A stretch of DNA of 64,000 nt, from contig CM064424.1 of NCBI GenBank assembly GCA_032690845.1, positions 41,305,511 to 41,369,510 on the forward strand. Reading direction: 5' to 3'. A program made the position numbers and the translations under genes. Shown here in pieces: positions 11,331-22,750 of this stretch. The notes beneath the pieces are model-generated. The model did not search any database and had not been told where the DNA came from. It worked only from the letters and a program-made list of their open reading frames with translations. The DNA comes from Eleusine coracana subsp. coracana. Lineage: Eukaryota; Streptophyta; Magnoliopsida; Poales; Poaceae. The stretch's first letter is position 1. Every line of letters begins with the position of its first letter.

Positions 11331-13953
11331 TTACAGCTCCTCTGAAGGAGAGGAAGAGTCAGCTCGTAGCTCAACTTCTGGAGTTGCTGGAGGAGTAGGC
11401 ACGGTCGGATTGATCTCTATGTTGTCGACCAAGGCTCGAGAAGTCTCCAGCATGGAATCCAAGAGCAGCTGGCATTGGTCGTCGGTCATGTCTAGGTTGA
11501 AGCCCTCCTTGATCTTGTCCAATGGCAGAGCAGGAGAACAAGATTGGCAAATCGCCAGAACCTGACTCCCGGCCTCGATCGCCACTCGTTGAGTGTTATA
11601 AGCGATAGCTTCCGATGCATGCTCCACCAAGTACTCCAAGGAGTGGCCAGTCTGCTCCACTCGGTTGGCATGAACGTAGTCCATTGCCTTTCAAGCAGCG
11701 TAAGATAGAGCTGCGAGTGATGATTTTTGGTCAGTATGATCAAAAGAGGATTCAAGCAGATGTGAGAACTAATGAAGGGCTTACTGGCAAGTTTACATTT
11801 GAAGGATTTGGAGATGCTCTTGGCATCCTCTATCTTGGTGTCAGCCTCCTTCAGATCCTTCTGCAGCTGAGTGATCTCGGCCTTCTGGTCCTCGACCGAC
11901 TTGGAGAGGTTTTCCTTCTTAGCATTCAAAGCGTCAACAAACCTTTGCTGATTGGAAGTCAACTTCTCTAGGTCGGTAATCTTCTGATCACGAGCTAAAG
12001 ACAAACATTTGAACTTTTAGCGCTAGAGTGGTTAGTTGATAATTTAAACACAGATGGTAAGTGATCTTACCAACTATATCTGCATGGCCTTGGTCTAAGG
12101 CCTTGGTCATCTCTCTTTGGTCGGTCTGCAGCTTATCAATCTCCTTCTGTGCTTTGGAGAGCTGCTGACCGGTGACTAGCATAACACGAGCAATATGTCA
12201 GTCTTAAACTTAAAGACATGAAGACCGAAGAGTTTTAGGGCATACCAAAAGTTTTGGCTTCAAGGTATTCCACCCTAGCCTGTTTCCTCTCTACAAGAGC
12301 ATATATTTTCTGTATACAAAAAAGGGTTAAGCTTAAGGATGAGATTGAGATAAAGCTAAAGCAGGGTATTGAAGTACCTTGTTGGCTTCTCGATGTTGGT
12401 ACATAATTTCCACGTCCTTCACTTCGGGCCAACCGAGTGTATCTACAGACAATGTCGCCTTACCTTTGTCGAGAGGTGAAGAGACGACAGCTGGAGCAGG
12501 CTGGGGTGCAGGCGCCGGAATGGAGGTAGGAATTGTCTTGTCAGACGGCTTATCCACCTCGGTCGACATGTTTGATGACTTGTCGACCGGTTTGGGCAGA
12601 TCAGTCAAACGAGGAGGGGGTCCTGACCGAGTGGCTTTGGACCCTTGAGCACTTTGCGAATCACTCGTCCGACTACTGTTAAAACAAAGATGGAGGAGAT
12701 TAAAATGTGTTATGGATGGCAATAAGAGACAAGGAGTATAAGGTTAAAGAATTAACCTGGGAGCCTTCTTAAGCTTGATTTGGCACATCCTCTTCTTCGA
12801 AGAAATCGACTGAGAATCAGTCTCCTTCCTCTTCTGGGCAGATTTGCCTGCCTTGTCGGTCTGTTCCACCACCCCAGCATCATTCTTAGTTTGGCTTGGG
12901 GGCTCCGACTGGCTTGAAGGTCGATCGGGGGGAGTAGGGGTGGATTGACCGGCATCAGCAGATGGCATTTCTTCATCATCACCCTAATCCCCAATATATT
13001 GCCATCGGCGCCCAACAGTCTGCTTCACTAGTCGACTAGGGGGAGGCAGGGTGACAACTGGATCAGCACGTTCAATTCGAGCGCCTACAGAAGAGCTTGA
13101 GCCTCCAGGGCCAGTCTGCTGCTGCTTCTCAACATAATCCGGTCCCTTAGTATCGGTCGGAGGGAGCAGAGGATGGGATATATAACTATCCAGAACCTAC
13201 ACAAGAATCAAGATATCAAGCAGGACATCAAGACAAGAAAATAAGGGATTGCTCAAAGTAGACTGAGGCTTACTCGGGCTCGCATAGTGCCCTTGTTATA
13301 CGCCTTTCTGATCAACGAGTCATCCTGAAGGATATCCCCTTCAAACATTTTCGATAGGTGTTTCTTACAAAGTTCACCATTCGGCGGGTCGGGCACCTCC
13401 CTGGTTTCATCATTATTAACATAGTTCCACGCCGGGTGACTTTGAAGCTTTAGGGGCTGCACTCTGTGTACTATGAAGCTTTTAGCGATGGTGATTCCGT
13501 CAATGCCTTCAGCCTTCAAGTCAGCTATCTTCTTCAACAGAGCGACCACCTGAGGGTCGGTCGGATCAGGCTTCTCCGTCCATTGCACCAGGGGAATTGC
13601 CTTGGCATCAGTGAAGTCGGCAAGAACAGGGGGAGGGTTGTCACAGTAGAACCACTCATCCTTCCAATTCTTGTTTCCAGTCTTCGATGGCACATTGATG
13701 TAGGCTTCCTTCTTGCGCAACTAGAAGCCAACACCGCCTATAGCTACTTGATTGTCCTTGGTCGGCAGCGGTCGGAGGACGAACAGATGACGAAATAGAT
13801 TGAAGTGGGGGAGAATGCCCAAAAATGCTTCGCACATGTGCACGAAGATGGTGATGTGAAGAATGGAGTTAGGATTGAGGTTGACAAGTTCAATCCCATA
13901 AAAGAATAGGAGCCCGCACAAGAAGCTGCGGCAGGGGACTCCAAAAATGTTTA
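11331..13953 (-). pseudogene. spliced antisense extra ORF of the Tat element (Transposase_28-like)
   Basis: On the minus strand a multi-exon coding pattern runs opposite to pol. The N-terminal part (13,953 to about 13,270) has a GILPHFNLFRHLFVLRPLP block, typical of the plant domain named putative gypsy type transposon (PF04195). It is followed by a KKEAYINVPSKTGNKNWKDEW stretch. Later segments are Pro/Ser-rich (about 13,199-12,378) and then coiled-coil (about 12,180-11,750, with KITDLEKL and KAEITQLQKDLKEADTKI). GT and AG borders separate the segments. Its role is unknown. A TAG in the PF04195 block and other stops break this copy. Confidence 0.6.
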
Positions 13954-14553
13954 ACCGTATCTATGTGATTTGATGATCATGTAGCTAAGGACTTGATGGT
14001 TATACGGATATAAGTTCAAAGGTTATGGTATTGGTTGAAGTCAATAACTAAATTACCAAAATTAGACTTATAGATGGATAGAGTGACTAATCATTAGGGA
14101 AAGGCTATATTATGATTGATATCATTTAGCTTAATACCATTATATGATTGATGTCATATTGGTTCACATGAATAGAATATGATTGATATCATAAAATTCA
14201 GACCGACCAGTCACTCGGACATAGTGTATATCACTTGGCCTTTTTAATAATCGGTCGGCAAGGTTGAAGCCTTGCAAGTTGGCTTACAGGTTTGATGACC
14301 AGAGGTCTGTTAAACTCAGACTCGATGGTTTGAGTAAAATACATACAAAATAATAAGAGCTAATATAATTAGACACTTGCATTATTTGTTAGTGTCCAAA
14401 TTATACAAGAGTTAGAGGCTACACCTAATCAGGTGCCCCTGATCGGTGCACCAGATCTATCAGGAACTTCAACAAAGAGGTCTTCCTAATTTATGATCAA
14501 CATTGAAGATCACTCTGAGAATCAAAACTCAAAATCAAGAAGCACTCGGGGGC
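13954..14553 (+). other. non-coding 3' region of the Tat element
   Basis: AT-rich DNA between the antisense ORF and the LTR. It contains three copies of TATGATTGAT(A/G)TCAT (about 14,110-14,192) and ends with the purine-rich ACTCGGGGGC that precedes the LTR and would serve as polypurine tract. Confidence 0.45.
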
Positions 14554-14667
14554 TGTTGTGGGATATTTGCTCTATGGGTATCCTCAAACAAGACTAAGTC
14601 GGAAGCCGACCGGGTACTTCATCAATAAGGAAGCTGACCGACTCGACTTGGAGCACAAGCTTCGACA
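14554..14667 (+). mobile_element. start of the Tat 3' LTR, truncated
   Basis: The LTR begins TGTTGTGGGATATTTGC right after the polypurine tract. Only about 114 bases remain before the sequence changes to Sirevirus LTR. Both partners share a GGTGCCCTTGGGGGTG-like word at the seam, so the breakpoint may be a few bases either side. Confidence 0.55.
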
Positions 14668-15594
14668 GGTGCCCTTGGGGGTGTGATCTAGATTGTTACT
14701 CTTGGTCTATGGTGAGATCTAGACCGGTTAGGCATCGGTGATCGAGCCTATCATGATCGGTTGTGAAGGTCGTCACACGTTTGTACACGGTTTTAGCCCG
14801 CTGCTGAAAGGGGCATCAAGAGTGATCGCCCATGTCGGCTTGGGGAGTCCAGCAAGTTCTTGAGGGAGGCAAGCTTGTGCCTTGGTGACAGTGGTGATGT
14901 GCATCGTATCTTCACTCTAGGAGTGATTATGGGCTCATGTGCAAGAACTCCACATTGGTGGCGGGAGGGACCGGGACTCTGGTGGGAGGGGTCCAACAAG
15001 GAGTAGGGGAAGGCGCCATTCTTTCAAGACCTCGGGAAAAAAATCATGAGCCATCTCTTATTCTACTCCTTACTATGATGCTTTACTTTCCACATTTACA
15101 TATCGTGCTATTCATGCTTGTGTGCTTGCCTTGTTCTAGTTGATTACCATGTAGACTTGCGTGAATAGGCTTCTTTACTTGCTAGTTGTGCTTAGCTTTC
15201 ATTCGACCACTAGCATGTGTATGAGTTGTATTGTCTTGATTGCAAACCTTTGTATGTGTTGTACTACTCATGCTTGTTTGCTCTAGTTCTCTATCTTGTA
15301 GCTTTGCATGAGTAGGCTCCTTTGCTAGCTTGTTGTGTGCTTCCGCATTACTTTGATTCTAGCTTGCATAGGAGTTGTATTGTCTTGTCTGATCCACTAG
15401 TTTGCTTAGGTTGTTGTTCCTTTCATAAGGCTATTATCTTGTTGGTGTGATCACCATTAGAATTGTTATAGGAGTTGATTGAGTGGTCGGTTTTGGAATT
15501 TGGTGAATTTGGTACATAGTCCGAGTTCCTAATTCACCCAACCCCCCCTCCGCCCCCCCCCCCCCCCCCCCCCCTCGGTCACTTGGTCCTTTCA
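14668..15594 (+). mobile_element. 5' LTR of element A, truncated
   Basis: It matches the last ~930 bases of the LTRs of element B (for example GTGTGATCTAG at 14,680, and the shared GTACACGG-to-GCCCGC stretch). It ends in a 22-base C run (15553-15574) followed by TCGGTCACTTGGTCCTTTCA. The first ~1 kb of the LTR is gone, replaced by Tat sequence. Confidence 0.8.
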
Positions 15595-15612
15595 AGTGCT
15601 ATCAGAGTCAAG
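15595..15612 (+). other. primer binding site, tRNA-iMet type (element A)
   Basis: AGTGCTATCAGAGTCAAG immediately follows the LTR end and resembles the TGGTATCAGAGC complement of the initiator tRNA-Met 3' end, with two mismatches. The mismatches fit a decayed copy. Confidence 0.75.
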
Positions 15613-15662
15613 TGCTCATCAAAGGGCTTAACTGCCTTGAGTAGTAACTGTATTGAGTTGGG

Positions 15663-17006
15663 ATGTCATCCCACTCGGGGCCGGGTCTTGTCTTAAGGAA
15701 GGATCGCTTTAAAAGCTATCTAAATGCCATAATCTCAGATAAGTTGATGGATACTCTTTTGGACTTTGCCAATATCTTCACCAATAATCATGTGTATGAA
15801 GATTGTGATGATTATGTGGTTGTGCCTAGTACTAGTGAGTGCCTAGATTCTCCTAGTGATAATTTGATAGGTTGCTCTACTAGTGTGCCGAATATGATGA
15901 TTGATAATGATGTGTCTCTTGATCTTGCTTGCTCGTCTAGCATGACTAGTGTTGATGATTATTGTGAGTACCTTGTTGATCATGCTAGTAGTTCTCTTGT
16001 TGAGGAGTTCTTTGCTTTTCATGCTAATGATAATGAGAAATTACTTGACTCTCTTATTCGTTTGTGAGGTACTGTGGACAAAATTGCGGCAACTACTTTC
16101 GAGCTTCCCAAGATTGTGATAGTCGAGAAGATCCTCTCCTTGCTCTCGAATAGCAACCTCTTCTACATCACCCTTGATCTACTCATGGAGAAGAATCCCT
16201 CTGTCGAGGACATAATTGGGCTGCTCTTTGAGGATAAGAAGATCACTACAAGTTGGACCAGGGAGGAGACTTCCAAGGCAAACAATGAAGCATCTTCAAG
16301 CAAAGGGAAAGAAGTAGCTTCGGCCTCAAACTTCTTTAATCCCTCCACAATATTGCCTTGCGACAGCTTCTACAACCCCCTCAAACAAAGACCTTCACCA
16401 AGCTCTTCATCAAGCTCTACCTCAAGTGTCATTCCACGTTCCACTCCAAGCACTTCGGGTGGACCACGCATTGGTGTAGGGGGAGTGCCAACAACATTTC
16501 ACGCTCGATCATTTGAGATGATCTATCTCACCTATACGGTATCGGTGCCTCCACCTCCACCACCACAAGATCAACTCTGGCGCATGTGTTGAGCTTGACA
16601 ACAGGAGCTCTTCTTTGAATTTGATGAAATTGTGAGAAATTTGAATAATGACCTTTGTGAAACTTTCTTGAGGATTTATGATCTTTTGTGCAGGATAAAC
16701 TCCTTCAGAGGTCTTTGGAAGATAGCACCAATTGAAGTGATTGACAAGCTCCTCAAACTAATCACAGCTCCTGAGAGGGGCTTCTTACTTGAGGAGGTAG
16801 TCAACAGAAGGCATGAGCTCTCAATTGAGAGGGCAATGGAGATGATACTCGTGCTCCACTCAGAAGTGGGACATGTTCTTGAGCATATCACTGGCCTCTA
16901 TGATCCTCCCTATTACTACATCAACCTCGATAATGTGCACATGGGGGATGATCATGGACATTGGAGGTATCGTGCTCCTCATTATCCCATCAGGAGGAGA
17001 TTGTAG
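15663..17006 (+). pseudogene. gag-like region of element A in three pieces
   Basis: Open segments at 15663-16067, 16074-16592 and 16632-17006 are collinear with segments of element B at 38,718-39,869 (shared ELMDTLLDFAN-type start, KGKEVASASNFF, FRGLWKIAP). They are acidic and serine-rich without a zinc knuckle. By position they correspond to Gag, the particle protein. The stops and frame changes between them are partly shared with B, so some breaks were already present in a common ancestor. Confidence 0.6.
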
Positions 17007-17078
17007 GAAGGGATTGCAAGAATTCCTATCTATGAGGATGGTCTTATCACTCGACATGATGAGGTTAGGGCTAGTCAA

Positions 17079-18430
17079 TTGAGCAATGCTTGGGATACTA
17101 ACCCTTCTTCCTCTAGTGTTTGCCTTATGGCTACTACCAGGGTCAACTACAAAAGTGGAGGTAGTCATTGGATTCTTGATAGTGGGTGCACTCAACACAT
17201 GACTGGGAAGCCAACCATGTTCACCACTATTGAGGAAGACAAAGATAGTGAGAAGGTGACTTTTGGGGATAACTCAAAGGGGAGAATTAGATGATCAAGC
17301 AAGGTGGCCATTACTGAGGATCTCTATCTCTCCAAGGTCTTTCTTGTGGAAACCCTCAACTTCAACCTCCTGTCTATCGGCCAGCTTTGTGACATGAGTT
17401 TCAAGTGCACACTTGATGAGGATGGTGCAATGATTGAAAATGCAAAGAAGGGATTAGTATTTCATGGAGTGAGGCATAGAAACTAGTATGTCACAGACTT
17501 CAAGTCAAGCAATATGCCACCAAGCACTTGTCTCTTTACTAAGGCAACAAAAGGATGGTTATGGCATAGAAGACTAGCACATGTTAGAATGAATCAACTC
17601 AGAAAAGTGGTCAAGAGGAATCTAGTTGAAGGAATCAAGGATCTCACCTTTGAGAAGGACGGTTTGTTTAGTGCTTGTCAGGCTGGGAAGCAAGTTGCAT
17701 CTTCACATCCCACCAAGTCATTCATGTCTACTTCTCGTCCTCTGGAGCTCTTACACATGGACTTGTTTGGGCCAACACATTACAACAGTCTGGGAGGGAA
17801 CCTATATTGCTTGGTGATTATGGATGACTTCACGAGATATACTTGGACCTTCTTTCTTGTGGACAAGTCTCAAGCAAGTGATATCTTCAGAAAGTTTGCA
17901 AGAAGAACAAAAAATGAATTCAAGGCTAGCATTGTGAAGAGAAGGAGTGACAATGGAACTAAGTTCAAGAACACAACAGTGGAGGAGTACTATGACAAGA
18001 AAGGGATCAAGCATGAATTCTTCGCTACATATACTCCCGAGTAGAATGGAGTAGTGGAGAGGAAGAACAAGACACTCATCACTCTTGCTCATCCCATATT
18101 GTATGAGTATGGAACTCATGAGAGGTTTTGGGTTGAAGCAATCAACACAGCATGCTACACCTCCAACCATGTCTACCTCCACCAATTGTTGAAGAAGACA
18201 CCATATGAGCTACTGGTGGGATGGAAACCCAATGTTTCCTATTTCCGAGTCTTTGGCTGCAAATGCTATATTAAGAAGAGGAGGAAGCCAGGGAAGTTTG
18301 AGAGTAGAACTGATGAAGGCATTCTTGTTGGGTACTCATGGACTTCTAAAGCATATCGAGTCTACAACTCAGCCACAGGATATGTGGAAGAATCTTATAA
18401 TGTGCAATTTGATGAGTCAAATGGTTCTTA
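17079..18430 (+). pseudogene. protease and integrase region of element A
   Basis: The aspartic protease is marked by HWILDSGCTQHMTG (about 17,166-17,207). The GAG-pre-integrase/zinc region follows with WLWHRRLAHV, then ACQAGKQ, where the first cysteine of the usual C-x2-C pair is replaced by phenylalanine. The integrase core has LLHMDLFGPT, RSDNGTKF and VERKNKTL, the D-D-E residues. Stops lie at about 17,292, 17,484, 18,042 and 18,429. The 18,042 and 18,429 stops sit where CAG is expected. The protein would cut the polyprotein and insert DNA; here it is inactive. Confidence 0.8.
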
Positions 18431-19169
18431 GAAGGGAGATGAATTTTATGAAGTGAACATTGGAGATGAGCCTATGAGGGAAGCTTTGAGAAACATGCCC
18501 GTGGGCGAGGTTTTACCCCATGAGGCCGATGATGGAAACATTGATGAGCCCTCAACTCCACCACCTCAACCAACCTCTTCTTCCGAGGTGTGAAACCAAA
18601 CCAAGATGTCATTGCCTCTCCCACTAGCTCCTCCCAAGATTCATTAAGAGTGCAGCCACCTACCCATAAGAGAACTCAAGAGAGAAGTGAGCCCCACTCA
18701 TCCCCACATACTTCACATCGAGTAACCTCTCAAAGCTCCTCACAAAACTGCCCCATATCCTGACCAAGCTCTAGCTCCAAAACAACAAAGTGTATGTATG
18801 ATTCTCCCACCTCACTAAGAATCCAAGACACTCATATCTCAAGAGAGCGAGCAATCTATAATACACGAGATACTTCACCTAGAGCTCCTCCCACTCAAGA
18901 AAAACACCATCCTAGACCCAAGGCCATCAACAAGGATCACTCACGTGACTTGATCATTGCGAGTCTATCTCAAGGAGTAAATACAAGAAGAAATCAATAT
19001 AAGCCCAACTATGTGAGTGAAGAAAATGAGGATGAGGCAAATGTTGCAATTGAGAACTTCTCTTTTGTCTCTATGATTGAGCCCACTACCATTGATGAAG
19101 CTATGAATGATCACAAGTGGGGCTATGTAAGAAGTATTGAACAACTTCTAGAGATGCAAAGTATGGAAA
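18431..19169 (+). other. linker between integrase and reverse transcriptase (element A)
   Basis: This is the Pro/Ser-rich connector of the Copia polyprotein, with several frame changes. It includes a DEPSTPPPQPTSSS-type stretch that is also present in B at about 40,390 and an open segment at 18794-19177. Such linkers are poorly conserved and low in information. Confidence 0.55.
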
Positions 19170-20609
19170 ATGGTTGAGAGGCCCAAGAATCATAATGTGG
19201 TTGGCACCAAGTGGATCTTCAAGAACAAGCAAGATGAGAAAGGGGCAATTGTCAAGAACAAGGCCCGTCTAGTGGCTAAGGGATGTTCTCAAGTGGCGGT
19301 CATTGACTTTGAAGAAACCTTTGCTCCCGTGGCCCGTCTTGAAGTGATTTGGATCTTACTTGCCTATGCATCACACAATGGCTTCAAGCTCTTTCAAATG
19401 GATGTCAAAAGTGTCTTATTGAATGGAGAGATCAATGAGAAAGTCTATGTGGAACAACCTCCAGGGTTTGAGGACCCTAAACATCCAAGACATGTGTACA
19501 AATTGAAGAAAGTTCTCTATGGCCTCAAGCAAGCACCAAGGGCATGGTATGAACACTTGAGAAACTTCCTTCTCAAGAATTGTTTCAATATTGGAAGCAT
19601 TGATAGCACACTGTTCACAAGACATGTTGGAAAGGATCTCTTTGTGTGCCAAATCTATGTGGACGATATCATCTATGGGTCAACCAATGAGAATTTCAAT
19701 GAAGAGTTTCGGGAAATGATGGCAAGGGAATTTCAAATGTCAATGATTGGAGAGTTGCATGTGTTCCTTGATTTTCAAGTCAAACAATTGAGAGAAGGGA
19801 ACTTCATCTATCAAGAGAAGTATACCAAGGATCTTCTCAAGAGATTCAACATGGAGAATTGCAAGCCTTTGCACACACCTATGGCAACAAGCAAACCCTT
19901 GGATGATGATGTAAAAGGGAAATCGGTGAACCCCAAGATTTATAGATCTATGATTGGTTCTTTTCTCTATCTCACCATTTCAAGACCAGACATCATGTTT
20001 AGTGTGTGCTTGTGTGCACGCTATCAGGCGGATCCAAATGAATCACACTTGAAGGCGGTGAAGAGAATACTGAGATACCTCAAGTACACACCTACCATGG
20101 GCTTATGGTATCCTAGAGGAACAAGCTTTGAGTTATTTGGGTATTCAGATTCAGACTTCGCGGATTGTAAAGTGAATAGAAAGAGTACATCGGGAGGTTG
20201 CCAATTTCTTGGAAGATCTCTATTATCTTGGAGTCCGAAGAAGCAAAACCCAGTGGCTCTATCTATAGCCGAAGCGGAGTACATGGCGGTGGGGGCGTGT
20301 TGTGCTCAACTTCTCTATATGAGACAAACGCTCTCAGATTATGGCCTCAACTACACTCAAATGCCATTACATTGTGATAGTGAGGTGGCAATCAAGATGG
20401 CCCTAAAAACTAGAGATCATGGTCATGCAAAGCACATTCAAGTGAGACATCACTTCATAAGGGATCATGTTGAGAAGAAGGACATCGAGTTGGTGAGTGT
20501 GCGAACTCATGATCAATTGACGGATATCTTCACCAAGCCACTCGATAAAAAGACCTACAACAAGCTAAGGGGAGAACTCAATGTTCTCGACCTCTCCAAC
20601 TTCACATGA
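19170..20609 (+). CDS. Copia reverse transcriptase and RNase H (element A)
   Basis: A 479-codon open frame covers the Copia RVT_2 domain (about residues 1-245: NVVGTKWIFKNKQDEKG, FEETFAPVARLE, FQMDVKSVLLNG, ALYGLKQAPRAW-type block, catalytic YVDDIIYGS) and the RNase H domain (about 310-460: GYSDSDFADC, ALSIAEAEYMA, HIQVRHHFIRD). The frame closes with a TGA at 20607-20609. It would copy element RNA into DNA in cytoplasmic particles. It is intact, but upstream frame changes separate it from integrase. The first methionine is not a true start; the domain is normally part of the polyprotein. Confidence 0.85.
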   Translation: MVERPKNHNVVGTKWIFKNKQDEKGAIVKNKARLVAKGCSQVAVIDFEETFAPVARLEVIWILLAYASHNGFKLFQMDVKSVLLNGEINEKVYVEQPPGFEDPKHPRHVYKLKKVLYGLKQAPRAWYEHLRNFLLKNCFNIGSIDSTLFTRHVGKDLFVCQIYVDDIIYGSTNENFNEEFREMMAREFQMSMIGELHVFLDFQVKQLREGNFIYQEKYTKDLLKRFNMENCKPLHTPMATSKPLDDDVKGKSVNPKIYRSMIGSFLYLTISRPDIMFSVCLCARYQADPNESHLKAVKRILRYLKYTPTMGLWYPRGTSFELFGYSDSDFADCKVNRKSTSGGCQFLGRSLLSWSPKKQNPVALSIAEAEYMAVGACCAQLLYMRQTLSDYGLNYTQMPLHCDSEVAIKMALKTRDHGHAKHIQVRHHFIRDHVEKKDIELVSVRTHDQLTDIFTKPLDKKTYNKLRGELNVLDLSNFT

Positions 20610-22750
20610 GTAACCCTTGAGCTTGTCCGTGTAAATATGTATAGTATTTGTTTGTTTTGTTGTTTATGTCTTTATTTTGTGCTTGTTTCTCTTCTTTTAT
20701 AGGTTGACCTCGGACCTCCTTGAGATAGCAATGGACATGGGTTAAGCTTGGGAAGGTGGTTTATGGTATGCCCAAGGCTTTGAAGAATGGTCCATTGTGA
20801 GCAAGCTCGAGAAGGGAACAACTCGTCGTTGACACTTTGGTTTGTAGCGGTTCTCTCTCTTTCCTTTAGCACCACATCATGCATTTGTATACTTGTTGTA
20901 TATGCACTCGCATTCTTTGCATTCATGCACTTTGCATTGTGATACCTAACATGCTTCCAAGCATGTTTCTAGGGGGGTTGCTTATTTACAATATAAGTAT
21001 TTAACCCTCTAGATGATCACATAGTGATCTTTGTGCTTCATGCCCATTGAGTCATGTTCAAACGAGATTCAAGGTTAAATCTACTCGCGTGGCACAATGA
21101 CAAGTGACTCATACATTCCTATCACACAAATGACTAATAATTCCATACTTGAGAAAATATTTTGTTGAGTCATGTGTGTAGGGGGAGCTATGTTGGAACA
21201 CCATTGCGACCAATAAGGAGCATCATGAAAGGGGGAGTGATCCTAACTCTTGCCAACTATCTTTTGCCTCTTGGTTTCATAGTGTTTTGGTGTGGTTTTG
21301 GTGATAGGTGACAAAGTTATCTGAACAAGGGTTCCCGATCTTCCAAAAGGTTCTGGATAAGTTGATTTGGTCAGAGGCGACACACAAACGATCCGGCTTC
21401 AGAACAGCATATTCTAAACCCCGCAATCACAGCACGATGTCTCCTCTGGTTATCAACCATCGTAAAATGATTGACCTCACCGAGAAGGCTAATCCCTGCC
21501 TGTGAATCAAGAACATAAGCAAGAACAAAGAAGAATGCAACACAATTGCAGTTCTGTTATGAATCTCACGAAGTTAGGGTCTCATAAACCGTGATGATGG
21601 CGAAACTGTTATGAACTGAATAATCTAATCAAAATCCGAACCCTAATGGTGCAGTGGCGGCTGTATATAAAGACTCTAGGGTCGTGCAAGACCCTCTGGA
21701 CACGCCCCTAATTGGCCTCAATTGAATACAAAGCCTAAAGGCCAAAAACGGGCGACACAGCACCGACATAGATTTTGGACCCTCTTTTGTTTCAATGATT
21801 CCCAATGACTTCAGTAGAATTTTGACATGAGGCAGGCTGCATTGGAAATTTCTTCTTCTTATCTTTCCATGCATATGTAGAACGTCCAAATCCGAGCCCG
21901 TATGCGTCCTGGGCGTTCGTTTTAGTGCAGACTGGTCCTAGGGCCTAAAACAGACTCGAAGTCGGTTTTGGCTGGGCCTCCACCTTGGCTTCCACATCCT
22001 TGCTGGTCCTCCACGTCTCCAAGTCTTTCTTCCATCATCTCCTGGTCCTCTCCATGGTTCCTAATTACAATATAATCATTAGGTAGCAAACCATTCTCAA
22101 AAGTGACATATAATAAAGAACGTAGGAACGAGCTCACCTCTAAATTTAGTCGTCGTGCACGAGCTCTAGTCATTGGATCTTGGAAGTCCAGAATTGGACT
22201 GTTGTGTGTATCCATAGAAGTGATGTCCTCATCACAAAGGGGGAGAAGGAACACGAAGATCCAAAAGCCAAGTCTAGATTGATAACACAATGGGGGGGAG
22301 AAGAACATGAAGATCAAAAGAAGACGAATGTGGAGAACATGAAGATGATCAAGACAATGGTGCATGTTCACTTGGAGTACATACAAAAATCATGAAAAGA
22401 TGAACATCTACACCAACATGGAGAAGAACAACAATGGTGCATGTCCACAACAACAATGAACATCTACATCGACATGAACATCTACATCCATGGTGTGTGT
22501 CTACATCAACAAGACCAACCACCACGACACCATGACAAGCACAAAATTCAACTTATGCTCGACTTCTAGTGCACTACATGATTGGATAGTTCTCCCTCAA
22601 CACCTAGCACATTTCAAGGGGGAGACTACTATCAAGGTAAGGGCCAAGGTAATCTTTCCAATCTACTCTTTTCCTTTGGTTCCTTATTGCTCATTCGTCT
22701 TTGGATCATCATAAGTAGTGGTTGTCATTCATCACCAAAAAGGGGGAGAT
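20610..22750 (+). other. Sirevirus A 3' region with repeated polypurine tracts
   Basis: Non-coding region between RNase H and the 3' LTR. AAAGGGGGAG-like tracts recur near 21,180, 21,230, 22,236, 22,616 and finally 22,737-22,750 next to the LTR, which is the multi-PPT signature of sireviruses. A solo LTR (21317-22234) interrupts it. No env-like frame is visible. Confidence 0.7.
21317..22234. mobile_element. solo LTR (918 bp) with CAAAG target duplication
   Basis: It is inserted in the 3' region of element A. The left flank is CAAAG (21312-21316) and the right flank is CAAAG (22235-22239). Joining the flanks restores the GGTGACAAAGGGGGAG word seen uninterrupted in element B at about 42,705. 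It ends GATGTCCTCATCA like the copy at 3492-4251, but its first bases are TT rather than TG, a likely point change. A TATATAAAG box lies near 21,664. Confidence 0.75.

Larger units (their letters stand above)
7756..14667 (+). mobile_element. decayed Tat-lineage (RIRE2/Retand-like) Ty3/gypsy element
   Basis: The plus-strand pol (reverse transcriptase, RNase H, integrase) is followed by a long spacer holding a spliced minus-strand ORF, then a purine-rich tract and the first ~114 bases of a 3' LTR. That order (pol, antisense extra ORF, 3' LTR) is known for the Tat lineage. The 5' LTR, gag and protease are missing: the left edge is cut inside pol by the Athila LTR, and the right edge is cut inside the LTR by Sirevirus A. 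The element is non-functional. Confidence 0.75.

Noticed and set aside
20610..22750. env-like gene downstream of RT in Sirevirus A
   Set aside because: Some sireviruses carry one, but here only short frames occur and a solo LTR explains much of the length.
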